Source: Crocodylus rhombifer
Lineage: Eukaryota > Chordata > Crocodylia > Crocodylidae
NCBI GenBank assembly: GCA_038503035.1
Contig: JAVSML010000042.1
Coordinates: 558,001-622,000, forward strand
Length of the DNA stretch: 64,000 nt
Direction of reading: 5' to 3'
Shown here: one piece after another, positions 12,082 to 24,509 of the stretch
Numbering within the stretch: position 1 is the first letter of the stretch
Layout of the letters: each line of letters begins with the position of its first letter
The notes under the pieces: model-generated
The model's input: only the letters and a program-made list of their open reading frames with translations
What the model was told of the DNA's origin: nothing
The model's database searches: none
Program-made: the position numbers and the translations under genes

Positions 12082-13056
12082 GTGCACCAATAGATCAGTC
12101 TGATATCCGATCGGCACCGATATAAAAGAATTTTCCGTATCAGAAATCAGCCCGAGGCAGCAGATAATTTGTCCAATAAATGCCTGTGCCTGCGCTCAGC
12201 CGCAGCGCAGCACATAAGCAGTGAGGAGCACAGCTGGCAGCATGGAGAGCTGCCTGCAGCTGGTAAGTCTGGTGTGGTGGAAAGAGAAGGGGAGGTGGGA
12301 GAGGGAAGGGGAGGGACATGGGGAGGCAGATCATGGTGAAGAAGGGTGTGGGGTTAGGGTTGGGATTGGTGCTGGGCAGATACAGGAGGGAGGTGTGGCT
12401 TGTCACGGTAAAGGCAAGCAGGGTGTGCGTGGCTTGTCCGGTGCCCATCTGGCAGCTTCTGCCACTGTTCCCGCCGCTCATCCAGGTGGGCACAGGGGAG
12501 GGGGTGTCCACGGAGCTCACTGGGTGGGGTGGGCTGAGGCTGGGCTCTTCCTGGCTGGGCAGATCCAGGGGCACATTCCCCACCCACATGCCTTCCCATA
12601 CGAATGGCAGAACACTTCCAGATGAGCACCGAACGAGCCACATGCAGCAGTGGAAGCCACTCCCCCGCTCCCCCCTGCACCTCCCTGATGAGCCACACCT
12701 CTGTCCTACACCCACCCCAGCCTGCAGCTGCAGCCTGCCCTGTGCAGAGCACAGATCCAGGGGGCACACACCACATCCCCCAGATGAGCTGCTTGAGGCT
12801 CTATCCCACAACCCTCCTTGCCCCAGCTAGGCAGTGCTTCCCCTGCCCCATGCGCAGCCCTATTCCCTCCCTCACTGCAGGGGCCTTAATCTCCCCCCAA
12901 CACCCCTTCCCTCCCCTTCTACCACACCAGACTTACCAGCTGGAGCAGCTCTTCAAGCTGAAGAGCTGCATATTGGAAATCAGATCGGTATCGGATGATA
13001 TGCCTCCTTAAAAACTGGCTATCGGTATTGCCCCCAAAAATCTCTATCGGTGCACC
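12082..13056. mobile_element. DNA transposon, hAT-like, with GTGCACCGATA-type ends
   Basis: The left end GTGCACCAATAGATCAG and the right end, read inward as GTGCACCGATAGAGATTT, are inverted. Both are followed by alternating gatcggtatcgg-like subterminal motifs (tgatatccgatcggcaccg and agatcggtatcggatgat). This terminus type is familiar from vertebrate hAT-like repeats. The interior is GC-rich, with inverted similarity around cagctggtaagtctggtgtgg (12255) and ccacaccagacttaccagctg (12925). Open frames of up to 223 residues on both strands have no transposase motif. Confidence 0.7.
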
Positions 13057-14233
13057 CCCAACAAGAACAGAAATATTCTGTGTACTTTTCCAAGAAGCAC
13101 TGTCCCCACCAAAATACTTCAGTGGTATTTCCACAGCTTTATTTCCTTCTGCATCAGCATCGTGGGAGCATATGGGCCATTAGCGTTAAGATCATCTATA
13201 ATGTGGTTATGATCTAGTGGGATATTTGCCCCATACGGATCAAATACATTCTTAGTCTTAGTCATTTTAAACCAGTACATTTGCAAGCTAATTTGCATGA
13301 AATTGTCTTTGGATTCCCCTTGATGTGACGTAGTTAAGCAAAGGTTTTTTTACTGCCTTGTTGAAATCTCTGCTTTAGACAATCAGAGTGTTACAGGCTG
13401 TCTGTAAAATAAGATTAAAAGTTGTTTCCCTCACCTAGCTTGGACTGATTTTATATCTTCCTTTATTAACACAGTGTTTTTATTCATTATTTAATGAAAG
13501 AACTGTATTTTGGTGTAAAAAATATCATAGAATATAATTTCCTTACCTACTATATAAGATGTCAGTGCTGGCCAACCTCAGTGCTTTTGTGTTTCTTTCT
13601 TTAAACTGTATGTCCCATTCTGCAGTTCTTTCATGTGCTGGATTCTGTCTTGGGCTACCTGGGGCTGATTCACTACTGTGTAATTGCATTTTAACTTCCC
13701 TGATTTCAGCAGAGGCATACCCGAATAGCACCCAATAAGACAGTGGTGGCCAGGGAATTCTACACATGGAAGAGTATGGGGTAGGTTCAAATTATAATTA
13801 TTTCTCAATATTGAGTATTCATCAAGAATGCAGGTAACCGCACTATGCAATTTTATTCAAACACATTTCCCAATAATTCACAAAAAATCACCAACCAGGC
13901 TATATTTTTAGTGATAGTGTACACTGTACAGTGACATTGTATTGTTCTAAGACCTAAACTAAGCTAGAAAGTAAGGTTATCAAGCTAAATTACAGCAAAA
14001 TTGTACCTCGAGACATAGCTAAATTTATGCCAGTAACAATTACTGGTAAGAATATTCAGCCATCTCTATATATAATACTGGCATATTTTATCCCACATGG
14101 ATTGCATGCTATTCTCAAAAATATTGCTGTGGTAATTCACCAACTGATTCTGTATCAGGTGAAGGTACAGAATACAATTCAAAGTAGCCCCTAACCTATA
14201 AGGTCTTACTGATATATGGTGTATACCTTAGGA
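13057..14233. other. AT-rich sequence without recognised feature
   Basis: Nothing recognisable. The minus-strand frame at 13578-13850 (90 codons) has no domain that I know. Confidence 0.55.
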
Positions 14234-14748
14234 CAGGAATATCAAAGACGCAGCCCATCATCTGACTGTGCCACACATAGCATCCACACAGGCTAATTTG
14301 ACATGCAAGCTGCACATAGTGCTTATTCTGGCCAGTCTAGTATGCGAGCCACACATGGTACCTGCTTTAGCCAGTCCAGCATGTGAGCCAGCTTTGGTGC
14401 CTGCTCTAACTGGTTGAGGACATGAGCTACATGCAGCATCTGATCCCACCATCCTGGGAATGCACTGCATGTAGTGCCCACTGCAGCTGGTCTGTGCCCA
14501 ACTCAGTGTTCCGCCCAGATCAGCTGGAATGGGCGCCACATGCCACATGCATCCTGATCTGGCCATAGTGGGTGCTGAGTGAGACAGAGTACCCAACCAG
14601 TCAGAGCACTGGATCTGGCATGCAGGGGTAGGGGCAGCCATGAGCCTGATCTGGCCCACGAAGCAAGCCGCACACTGTTCGTTTGGCCCATGGATCAGTC
14701 CTGGTTCAGTTATCTGGCCTTCTGGGCCAGATGAGTTTGTTGCCTCTG
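14234..14748. mobile_element. Non-autonomous hAT-like element carrying a minisatellite
   Basis: The left end CAGGAATATCAAAGACGC and the right end, read inward as CAGAGGCAACAAACTC, are short inverted termini of hAT type. Both are followed by a cagccca/ggccca motif. The flanking 8-mers (CCTTAGGA and TCTCAGAT) match only partly, so the insertion is old or the boundary is imprecise. The interior is a tandem repeat. The 133-codon minus-strand frame here is an effect of the repeat. Confidence 0.55.
14296..14450. repeat. Minisatellite, ~40-bp unit, about four copies
   Basis: ATGCAAGC at 14302, ATGCGAGCC at 14342, ATGTGAGCC at 14381 and ATGAGCT at 14422 mark successive units of 39-41 bp. Each unit carries a variant of tgcctgctctagccagtc. 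The units are diverged. They lie inside the hAT-like element. Confidence 0.7.
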
Positions 14749-14906
14749 TCTCAGATTAAATATTGTGCGCCAAATCCTGAGAAACTTGCTCAGATTTTAT
14801 TCCAATTTGTTAATGGGAAAAACGGGTGTTTTCAATGAGAGCTTTGCCCAAAGAAGAACAAAGGTAAATGTCAGTGTCTGACACACTCCGAGTTTTAAGC
14901 CAGTAT

Positions 14907-15985
14907 AGAATCATAGAAAATGAGGGTCAGAAGGGACCTCAGGAGGTTATCCAGTTTTCTAGCCACCTTACAGTCCATTCATCCAGCCCATACTGCCTTA
15001 GCTAGCCTGCAAGAATGTTGTGGGAGACTGTATCAAAAGCCTTGCTAAAATCAAGTTATATCACATCCACTGGTCTCCTTGCATCCACAGAGCCAGTCAT
15101 CTCATTACAGAAGGCAATCAGATTGGTCAGGCATGACTTGCCCTTGGTGAATCCATGCTGACTGTTCCTAATCACCTTTTCTCCTCCTCCAAGTGCTTAG
15201 AAATGATTTCCTTGAGGATCTGCTCCATGATTTTTCCAGGGACTGAGGTGAGGCTGACCAGTCTGTAATTGTCTAGATCTGCCTTTTTTCCTTTCTTCAA
15301 TATGGGCTTTATGTTTGCCCTTTTCCAATCATCTGGGATCACTCCCACTTGCCATGAGTTTTCAAAGATGATGGCCAGCAGCTTTGCAATCACATCAGCC
15401 AACTCCCTCAGCACCCTTGGGTGCATCCCATCTGGCCCCACGGACTTGTGTCTGCACAGCTTTTCTAAATAGTCCCCAATTTTTTTGCCACTGTTGGTTG
15501 CTCACCTCCTTCCCAAACTGTGCTGCCTGGTGCAGTAATCTGGGAGCTGACCCTACCTGCGAAGACTGAGGTGAAAAAGGCATTTCAGCCTTTTCTGCAT
15601 CCTCTGTCACTAGGTTGCCTCCCCCGTCATGTAAGGGACACACACTTTCCATGATCCTCCTCTTACTACTGACATACTTGCAGAAACCCTTCTTGTTCCC
15701 CTTCACATCCCTTGCCAGCTGCAACTCCAATTCCGCTTTGGCCTTCCTAACTTCATCCCTGCATGCCCAAGTAATACTCTTATACTCCTCCCTAGTTGTT
15801 TGGCCAAGTTTCCACTTCTTATAGCTTCTTTATTGTGATTCAGTTTACTAAAGAGCTTCCTGCTAAACTAAGCTGGTCTTCTGCAATACTTGCTAGTCTT
15901 CTTGTGCATCGGGATGGTTTGTTCCTGCACTCTCAGTAAGCACTTCTTTGAAGTACAGCCAGCTCTCCTGGGTACAGGGTTCCAG
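14907..15985 (-). mobile_element. CR1: CR1 LINE, antisense, internally deleted
   Basis: The plus strand starts AGAATCATAGAAAATGAGGG with the antisense 3' tail (agaagggacctcaggaggt). After only ~60 bases it jumps into the middle of the reverse-transcriptase region (aaagccttgctaaaatcaag, the antisense of the AFD region). It then continues upstream through RT and the inter-domain linker to about 15985. The 3' half of RT and most of the 3' UTR are missing. The copy is broken by stops and frameshifts. Confidence 0.88.
15172..15730 (-). pseudogene. CR1 ORF2 remnant: RT N-terminal part and linker
   Basis: On the minus strand, 15730-15395 encodes linker sequence with GNKKGFCKYVSSKRR and a DAEKAE stretch. 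15441-15172 encodes [20 protein letters not shown], then [16 protein letters not shown] and [14 protein letters not shown]. This is the usual CR1/LINE reverse-transcriptase entry region (RT blocks 0-2). The two pieces are in different frames, so a frameshift separates them. The catalytic FADD region is absent because of the internal deletion. Non-functional. Confidence 0.85.
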
Positions 15986-18900
15986 AACAGAAGTGGTTAA
16001 AGTATTTTCCCTCTGAGAATATCAGGCTCCATAAAGGCAAAGTGCTAGCCAAAAAAGTGTGCAGGTGGATTCCAGGCTTTAAAACATAAAGACATCAAAT
16101 TGAATGTGCGCAGCACAGATCTATATAAAGCTTTAGCAAGTGAACCAACAAACTTGTCCAGGAGCTTTACATTCATATGTTGCTATGTTCCAGTGAGGTT
16201 CCATAAATCCACACTGTATTTACCAGTGAAGTGCATGGTATGTACAGGCCAGATGGCACATTGCAAATATACAATTCAAAAGAATACCCAGCCGCCAATA
16301 TATTACATAAATGTTATTATATTTTAAGGAAAAGCTTTCTAATCAATAGTCATGTTAAAATATATTGCAAGTGCTTTGTGCTTGCTTTATAGGATATTAT
16401 TGGTAAAATTATGTTTTATTTCTCTTCTTTAAAAAAATAATGATAAAAAAAATCAGAAGATCGCATATTTTCTGCTTTCTTTTATGTCACCATTTTATTG
16501 CTATTGTGGGAATGAGACAGAAGGTGACTGACCATTGTATTTTGTTTCAAAGATAGTCTTTGAGTTCCAGCTGCTTACTATTTAATTACTCTTTCTGAAA
16601 AGGAAACATGGTTGTTTCCATGTCCATTTTAGGTTTTCTAGTTTCTAAATATGGAATGTCGAGAACCCAAGGCACTTAATGTGTCAGTTTTTATTTACAC
16701 AGCTCTTCAGTTATCCACAGCTCTTCAGTTATCATTGGGAACAGCACTTCTACCTAGCCTTCTGGCTTCTCAACAGATCTGCTTGATAGAAATAGAATGC
16801 CACACAAATGTTTAATAAAGAAGCAAATTGTACTCACTGCTTTATCTCTGCGCATTATTTTAAATAAAGTGGTAATCTCATAATACTCTTGACATAGGAA
16901 GCTCTCCATTAGCACATAACCCTTTTAAAATGCAGTCTCATGGAAAGTCTATCAACTAAATAGACATTTACCAATAAATACCAAGCACACAATCACTCTA
17001 AAAGGTCATTTTACACGATATACCATGTGCTATAAAGGGCTGTCCTGGTTTTTCATTCATTAAATTTTGAACAGTATAAGCCCATACGCAATGTGCAATC
17101 CGCAATAATATCCCCCTGAAGTTAAATCAGCTCCAAACATCAACCCAGTTTCCTGTCAAAATGTGCCATACCAATAAGAACTATCTATGCTGAACAAATA
17201 GACTTACCTTTAACAGCTGAAGAAAAGTAAACCTTACAAATGACTATACCCAGATGGATCATTAGGACCATTGCAGCTGTTCATTTTACTTGGGGAAATC
17301 CCAGATATGCTGAATCACAAAAGTCAGACCTTATTTTTTTCCTTCCGCCTGAGTGCGGCTGCTCTTTCACTTCTTGTCAATATTTAACTACTTTGTCAAG
17401 TTAGATTATATCACCTGCTCTAACCCCTACTCTTGTAATTCCATTTAAGTGGGTGTACGTCAGGTACACCATCTTAGTCAAATATTAAAGTCTTATCAAC
17501 CTCACATCTGTTTGACTGAAAAGGAACACAGATTTCTTCCTATGCACATTGTCACATGTGGAGCATATTGTACATTTTGCCAAATCGTTTCAGCAGGGAG
17601 AAAAGCTAACAACATACATAAACTGTAAGGATTTCTATTTTCTACTGCAGTAGCCCAGCAGCATATGCAATTAAGTTTTTTGCTGGTTATTTACAGAACT
17701 TAAAAAGAAATATAAAAATATCTTCTATGGCAAAAGATGACAAGAGAATCAATAACTAAGAACTCAAAAATACATAAACTCTTTAACAGATTGTTTAATA
17801 TACCATCAGGACAAAGCATTTCAGAGTTTGGGTGTAAAGAAGGTCAAACAAAGCATGGCTTGAGGGACAGTCTCAGTGATCAAAGTTGGGGAACCTGGCC
17901 TGTGGTTGCCCTCTCCATGTAAGTTGGTAGTATGACAGATCTGCTCAACTGCACGCTTTAATTTCTGGGGTTTACAAACAAGCAATTTCCATTTGACTCA
18001 GTGAAGCTCTAAGTCCCAGCCACTATTAGCCTTGTGCAAATTTATTTCTTGATATATTTTATGTAAATTTACATGCAAAGTAACTGTGTCTCTCAGGCCT
18101 CAGGCAATTTGCCAATGCAAGTCCTCAGTGGCAGAAAGTTCTTGCGCTACAGATTCAAAGGCTCAAATCACAGAACCTAGCAAAAAAGATGATTGCAGAA
18201 GCGTTATAGTATTTCAAAGTACAACAGTTACCATAAAGAGTCAAGCATTGCCAACCCACTAGAATATGTCCTTATGATAGTTAAGACTATTTTATGCCAG
18301 TGTATAAAATTCTTCTAAAGGAAATTCTTATTAAAATTTTGATTTGCTAATGATGAGCCTATTTCTGCCTATTTCTAGGAGGACTGGGATGTGGAAGAGC
18401 AGGGGGATCTGGAATGATTAAAGAAAACTCCAGCTATCTCCTCCCCTCTCTCTTCTCTTTATGTGTTCTCTCAGAAGGAGATGCTTGGGGACAGGGAGAT
18501 CGGTCAGACTATGCCATGAAAGTGGTGAAAGCTTTATTGCTCAATGACACTGAAAAACAAATGTAACAAAAGGGTATGTTAGCAAGAAAACACGTTGAAT
18601 GTCCTAATGGTACTTCCCATTCTAATGTGCATGAGTTTATGACCTTTAGGAAAGCCTCATGCCCTCTTTTATAACAGGAATAATATAGACATTGATGCCA
18701 TTAAGACACGAGAATATTTATGGACAAGTCTTGCCTGAGTCATTTCAGGAGGGCTTCCCAGCTGCAGACAGAAGTGACAACTCTCACCCAATCTGGACAC
18801 AGAAACCAGTTTATAGCTGTGACCAAACACAAGTGCATGGCTGCAGATCACTTAAAAATGGCCAATCAAGCAATAATCTGAACCCTTATTGCATGAGGGG

Positions 18901-19106
18901 TCAGCTGAAGACATTTCAAAACCACATCTTCTGTAACTTGTGTCTGTGCTATCTAGGTGTAAAAGTCTAAGAGAATTTTCCTCTTAACAGAGCTTGCGAG
19001 TATGTTTCTAGTCATGAACGTATGCGTGTGAACTCAGTGCTTATTGAACATGCTTGATGGAACACACTTGCAACCTCTTTATGTGTCTTATACAAAGTCT
19101 ACTGAA
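15986..19106. other. 3.1 kb of AT-rich sequence without recognised genes
   Basis: No transposon or RNA gene recognised. It contains the perfect 18-bp tandem duplication at 16698-16733. Open frames are 92 codons or fewer and have no recognisable motif. Confidence 0.55.
16698..16733. repeat. Perfect 18-bp tandem duplication
   Basis: CACAGCTCTTCAGTTATC occurs twice head to tail with no mismatch, indicating a recent slippage or repair event. Confidence 0.9.
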
Positions 19107-19553
19107 GGAGACCCTACAGTAGGGAGGGCCACCCAAATGATCTGAGGACTACAGAGCAGACCCTACAGTGAGAGACTGTGGGACCTGAACCTGTTCAGCC
19201 TTCACAAGAGAAGACTGAGGGGGGACCTGGTGACAGTCTATAAACTCACTAGGGGGGACCAGAAGGATTTGGGAGAGACCTTGTTTCCCCTAGCACCCCC
19301 TGGCATAACAAGGAATAACAGTCAGAAGTTGTTGGAGAGTAGTTTTAGACTAGACATCCACAAGAACTACTTCACAGTCAGGACGGCTAGGAGCTGGAAC
19401 CAGCTTCCAAGGGAAGTGGTGCTGGCTTCTACCTTCGGGGGTCTAGCTGGGATCATTTGAGCCCAGTTTTTTCTCCTGCCCTGGCAGGGGGTCAGACTTG
19501 AAGATCTATAAGGTCCCTCCGACCCTACTTCTATGATTCTATGATTCTATGAT
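19107..19553 (+). mobile_element. CR1: CR1 LINE, sense, 3' end
   Basis: It begins in the C-terminal part of the RT region (gggagggccacccaaatgat). It continues with acttcacagtcaggacggct and gggaagtggtgctggcttct (the usual coding end) and the short 3' UTR. It ends with three copies of the CR1 terminal unit (ctatgattctatgattctat). Sense orientation and a clean 3' end; 5'-truncated. The frame at 19230-19460 is the surviving C-terminal RT segment (NYFTVRTARSWNQLPREVV). Confidence 0.93.
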
Positions 19554-20911
19554 AAGACGCGCCATTTTTTTCTGTGATTTTATTCAGTTCTGGATAAGGC
19601 TTTACTTCACTAGAATGCATAAACACAGAAACTTCCTCACAATGCCATACCCTGATGGAGTACTAGGTTTGTGGTCCAAAACAGTGATGATTTTTGGGGC
19701 TTGAGCCTCAAAATAACTAACCAGTTTATCATCAGCCAAGAACCCTCTCAATACAAATGGATGTTCTAGGTAGAAAGAATATTATCACCCACATCCAGCC
19801 CCTTGAACTATCCAATCTTTCCTGCACACACAGGTTTTTTTTTTCCCCCTGAAGTTCACGAAGTGTGCTGAAATAGATAATGGCCCTCAAGCAGCCACAA
19901 GCTCTTCTGCAGTTCTAAACCTAAGCTTCACGCAATATTTCTCTGAAACCAGTGGGACAAATACTAGCTTTGTACAGCAAGATATTTTTGTCTTTGATAA
20001 ATATTAACTGACATTCCATCATCATAGTAAAAGCATCTGACCCATATATCACAGCTGCTGAAGCTCTGTAAGGAGGAAGTTTTCTTTGACACTATCATTA
20101 AAGCCAGAGCACATGGTTGCTATAAGCCATATCCCTAAGTAGGGTTTGCTTTCAGATCAGTGAGTTCTAGTTTACAGCATGTGGCATCAACATGCTGAAA
20201 CAGAACAGAGAACATGTGGCAGAGTCTTTTAATGTGGTTATTAACCTTTTTTATTATTTTTTATTAAAAGGGGGAAGTTCTTAGCATATCCTATTAAATA
20301 ACACATTCACCAGGGGAACTAGGTAGACTCATCACTGACAGAGTGTACAATTACTGCTATTAATCAGATAATGGCAGGGGACTTTTGTCCAATTACAAAG
20401 GATATTGCATGGGAGTTACCATCTACCATTAGGATTACAAGATGCCACATATGTCACTTTGGCAGCCAAGCATTTTTTTAATGAATTTCAATAGATATTT
20501 TCAAATACCGTCAGTGAATAGAGTATTGGTAAATAATCCTGGACCTGAAACTTGAATCCGTAGTTAAGAATTCATTTAAAAAATAACACTAAGCTCAAAG
20601 ACAAACAATAACTCAATCACAAGACTTATGGTAGAAAATATTGCAAATGCTAAATATTAAGAAAGTCCTTACAAGAGACTAAAAACCTGAGGTTCGAGTG
20701 CACTTTCATAACTGAGACGTCACAAAGGCAGGACTCTATTTCATAGTTAGGATCTATGGGGTTTGGATTTTGGGGGCAGGGGGTGTTGGGAAGAGAGCCT
20801 GTTTGTTTTTGACAATACAGAATCTGACTCACAATTGATAGAAAAAGGGAAATAAGAAAAAAAAACCTGGAACTGTTTCATACCTTATATGCCTGATTTC
20901 TTAGTTTAGGT
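19554..20911. other. AT-rich sequence without recognised feature
   Basis: No repeat or gene recognised; scattered homopolymer T and A runs only. Confidence 0.55.
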
Positions 20912-21241
20912 CAGTGTTGCTCGACCCCCCAACCCATGGAGTCATATATTCCAGCCTGCAGAGCTCCCCTACTGTCCAGAGATTTGGCAGCAGGGGCAAT
21001 TAACATTGTCAATGCTTACTTGCCACCAAATTTCCAAGCTCCACACAACTGTATTTGTCCCTGGCTAGGCCAGCTCTTCAATGGGGATTGGGCCCCATTC
21101 CCAGGCAATGTCCACAGAGCTGCATAAGACCCCACCTGGGCGAGCACTGCACGCCAGATAGGGCCCATGGATGGGATCTGGCCCATGGACAACCTGGCAC
21201 TGCTCATCTGACTCAGTCAAAAAGGCAGGTCACCACCCAGT
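20912..21241. mobile_element. Diverged hAT-like non-autonomous element
   Basis: The left end CAGTGTTGCTCGACCCCCC followed by acccatgga fits the hAT-type start. Near the right side gcccatggacaacctggcac reads inward as an inverted cagtgccaggttgtcc. A second possible right end is cagg...cacccag at about 21241. No convincing 8-bp duplication, so the right boundary is uncertain (21202 or 21241). Non-coding. Confidence 0.45.
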
Positions 21242-22715
21242 TAGGCAGAATACTATGAGCCATAGAGAAAATTATACTTTTTGTTCCAAAAGCAACCTTT
21301 ACTCATATACTGTGATTCTTGCTGTTTGTTTTTAACAAGCTGTGTTCCTGCCCCCACCACCACCATGCTGCTGGGCTTGTTAACTCAGCCCAGCTTTCCA
21401 CAACTGCTGTCAATGAAAATATCTCCCTCCTGATGGTAGTTAGGGAGGAAGACCAACACTGCAGACAGGCATGAGACAACCAGTTCTACACTGAAAGCCT
21501 AGATGGATTTAGCTTCTCTCCCTTCTTTAGACAGTTATTTAATAGTTGTGTGATTATTTGAGAGACATCTCAAATGTTTGCAATTTTGCTAAATCTTTAT
21601 GCATCATGAAGGATCTCTCTGTCAACAAACTACTACTGCATTTCAATTACAAATCCCTATTTTCCATTTCTAAAAATCTTTTAATTGAAATACAAACCTC
21701 AGAGACTGTTTCTGTGTCTGGTTCTACCTGCACAGGCTGGGAAAGCAGGTGAGTATTACCCTGTAAAGCTGAGAAATGTTGCCTTTTTATTGAAATACAT
21801 CAATACGTCTATTCTTACATGGCCATGTCATGGCTTTCAGTGCCTCAAAACACGTTGCATTTTCTTACACACCGTGCGCCTCCTAATAAGATAAGAAGCT
21901 TGGTTTCAGGAAGGTGGAAGGAAAAAAAAAGATTTTTCCAGCGTTATGGCTGCTTGGAGCAGTGACAAAGGCTAATCTGTAACTCACTCACTCCCCCTTT
22001 CCTGCTTAGGCAAAAGATACAGTTTTAACCCTTTGACCACTGAATTGACTGCTTTTTTTGTCAGTGTAGGAAAGGGAGGGTGAGCTCAAGATTAGGCTCT
22101 GTCCCTGCTCTGATTCACCAGTGAAAGGCTGCTGCTGAATACTGGCTTCCTCACTCCCCCCCCCAACTGTGAAGAGAGGAGAAAAAGAAGCAGGAGTCAT
22201 TTTACAGCAGTTCCATGCTTCTATTCTGGGCAGAAGAATTCGGCTTTCCTGCCTAAGACATGCACCCCAAGTTTAGTGGGCCGATTTGATGGTAAAGAGC
22301 GCATGGTAGTACTCCCAGATTTAACCCTCCAATGCACTCATGGCAGTCACTGACTTCAGTTTTGTTCCCTCTGCCAAGCTACTAGCAGATATTATAGACT
22401 TCATGCCATTTTTAATGCAAATCAAACTCCTACTGCTATCAATGGGAGTTCAACCCGAGTGAATGAAAGAAGGCCTGGATCAAGGCTTATATTCAGAAGG
22501 GAAAACGTGTAGTGCTGGTAACAGTCTCATTTGCAGTACAAAAAGGCATGAGATACAAATTTCAACAATGCTCAGCATCAGTTTAACTGTGCTCCAGTGA
22601 AGTCAGTTAGTGATTAGACTTCCACTGCTCTCGGTGGAAACAGAGCCAACCTAATACTTTTGAAAGTCCAGATCCTGAAAACAAGAGGAAAAGTCATTTT
22701 TTACTGTGGCAGAAC
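21242..22715. other. Sequence without recognised gene
   Basis: Nothing recognised. 22400-22640 contains phrases such as caatgggagtt that recur in old amniote dispersed repeats, but they are too diverged to assign. Confidence 0.5.
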
Positions 22716-23192
22716 AGTGGTCCATAACCTTTTTGAATGTAATGACTCCCCAGTTGAGAACCATTCTGCTCAGCTTACAGCCAGTGCTTCTCAACTGGGT
22801 GAGCTCCCTTCAGGCAAGACCAGTAAGGCTGTGGCACGTGCATGTACTCCACATGAATGAGGGTTCTCCAATCATCCTACTACAGGCAGGAGAACAAGCA
22901 TGCTCCAGCCCTTTCTGGTCTAACCCTGCACAGCATCTCCTGGAAACAGAGGTGTGTGGGACAGGCATAACTTTCCCACATGCTTGTTTCCAGAAGTGAG
23001 TGCATAGGAGGAGGTTCAGACTGGGAAAAGCTTCAGTGTGAGGCACCTCTCCTGGCTGCTTAGGCTTATCAGAGATCCCTAATGTTGGAGAAGCATATCA
23101 GGCAGTCTTATCTGACCACCAACACTGTGGCAGTGGGGCCTGCATTGGAGCACCCCTAAGGGGGTCTCACAGCACCTTGGTTGAGAACTACT
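22716..23192. mobile_element. hAT-like remnants with CAGTGGTTCTCAAC-type ends
   Basis: The main element runs from CAGTGCTTCTCAAC (22781) to the inverted counterpart GTTGAGAACTACTG (23192). The two 14-base ends differ at two positions. Just left of it, 22721-22771 carries another pair (cagtggtccataacc ... gttgagaaccattctg), a second, almost empty remnant of the same kind. CAGTGGTTCTCAACC is a classic vertebrate hAT terminus. Interior non-coding. Confidence 0.7.
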
Positions 23193-24509
23193 GAAGCAGA
23201 AAGCCCAAAACTTCCTTTGCACCATGTTGAGCCTATAATCTGGCAAATCTACCTTAAGTGAGTACTGGAGTTGCAAATGTCAAAAGACACTGAATATATA
23301 TCACTGTGTTTAGAACTCACTTATAAAACTTACTTATAACACTGTGAGTTAAGTAGGGAGGCCAATTTTCATTACGTTCATAATGTTGCCCTTTGTCTCA
23401 GTGTGTTCTCATTAAAATTTGAATATGGTACATCACACAGTATTCAGTATAATTGCAGTACTAACACTCTCTTATAATCTACATCATGGAACAAACTGAT
23501 ATGATTTTTTCATGAGAAACAATAAAAACGTTCATCAATTATTAAAGTTTTCTTTGCAGCAGATAAGGCTGACAAAACCTATAAATGGAAAAATGTGTTT
23601 CCTCCTACACTTCACCTACATGCATACTGGGTAATTTGTTTTCATACAGCAGACCCAGCCACATAATATAAAGTATTATTTAACACATTGATTTGTATCT
23701 TTGTTTCACCTTGGTTGGATATCTTGTAAGAAATATTAAGCACATATATTGTTCTCTCATGTGGAACTAGATCTGCATTGTAGGCTTAAGAACTGCCTGT
23801 TCTTCTCAAAGAAATTAATAGTGTTTAGCATCTGTAGAAATAAAAAGAATATTCTTCTTTATCAACATTTATCAAGCTTTCAACATTTTCAAAGCAATGA
23901 AAGTTGATGACGCTGTGATGAATAGAGCAACCTAACTGTATAAACAACCAAGGAGGGATGATCAATCCTAGTAAATACCTAGGGTAAATACACCTATTGG
24001 AACGGGACCGCTCTTCATGACCTGAAGGTCATTCTCTATGAGGATCATTAGGCTTCAATGACTTCTTCAAACTATCATACAGAGTGGTATAAGGAAAGGT
24101 ATTACTAGAGATTTTCCTTCAGAGCAAATATGAGTTGCTTGCAGACTTCTGCCAGTTTTTGCAATACCCTGTGAGCCCACAGACCTAAGCAACAGATGCT
24201 ATGCTATGATTTCTGTAGTAACTTGAAAGTGTCTCTGAAGCTCACATAAACAGGACCACCATGCTTTAGAGCATTAGAACATGCAGCTGATTGCGTACAA
24301 AGTTCCACTCCTGTTTCTGTCCATCTAACTGACTAAAGGTACAGAATGTCACATGCTACTCACAATTAACACAAAGCTCAAATAAGTGGCTACAACTTTC
24401 TGTAAGCCATCCAAAGTTTTGACAGCTTGGAATCTCAGGTTCATTTACTTAAAGAGCAGGAGATCCATGCTGAGAAGTGTAAAAAATTGTATAAACCTTT
24501 GTCGACTTA
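23193..24509. other. AT-rich sequence without recognised feature
   Basis: No repeat, RNA gene or long frame recognised. Confidence 0.55.

Noticed and set aside
12140..12830. Long overlapping open frames (223 codons minus, 170 plus)
   Set aside because: Both strands are open over GC-rich sequence inside a transposon with inverted ends; low-complexity composition and no domain.
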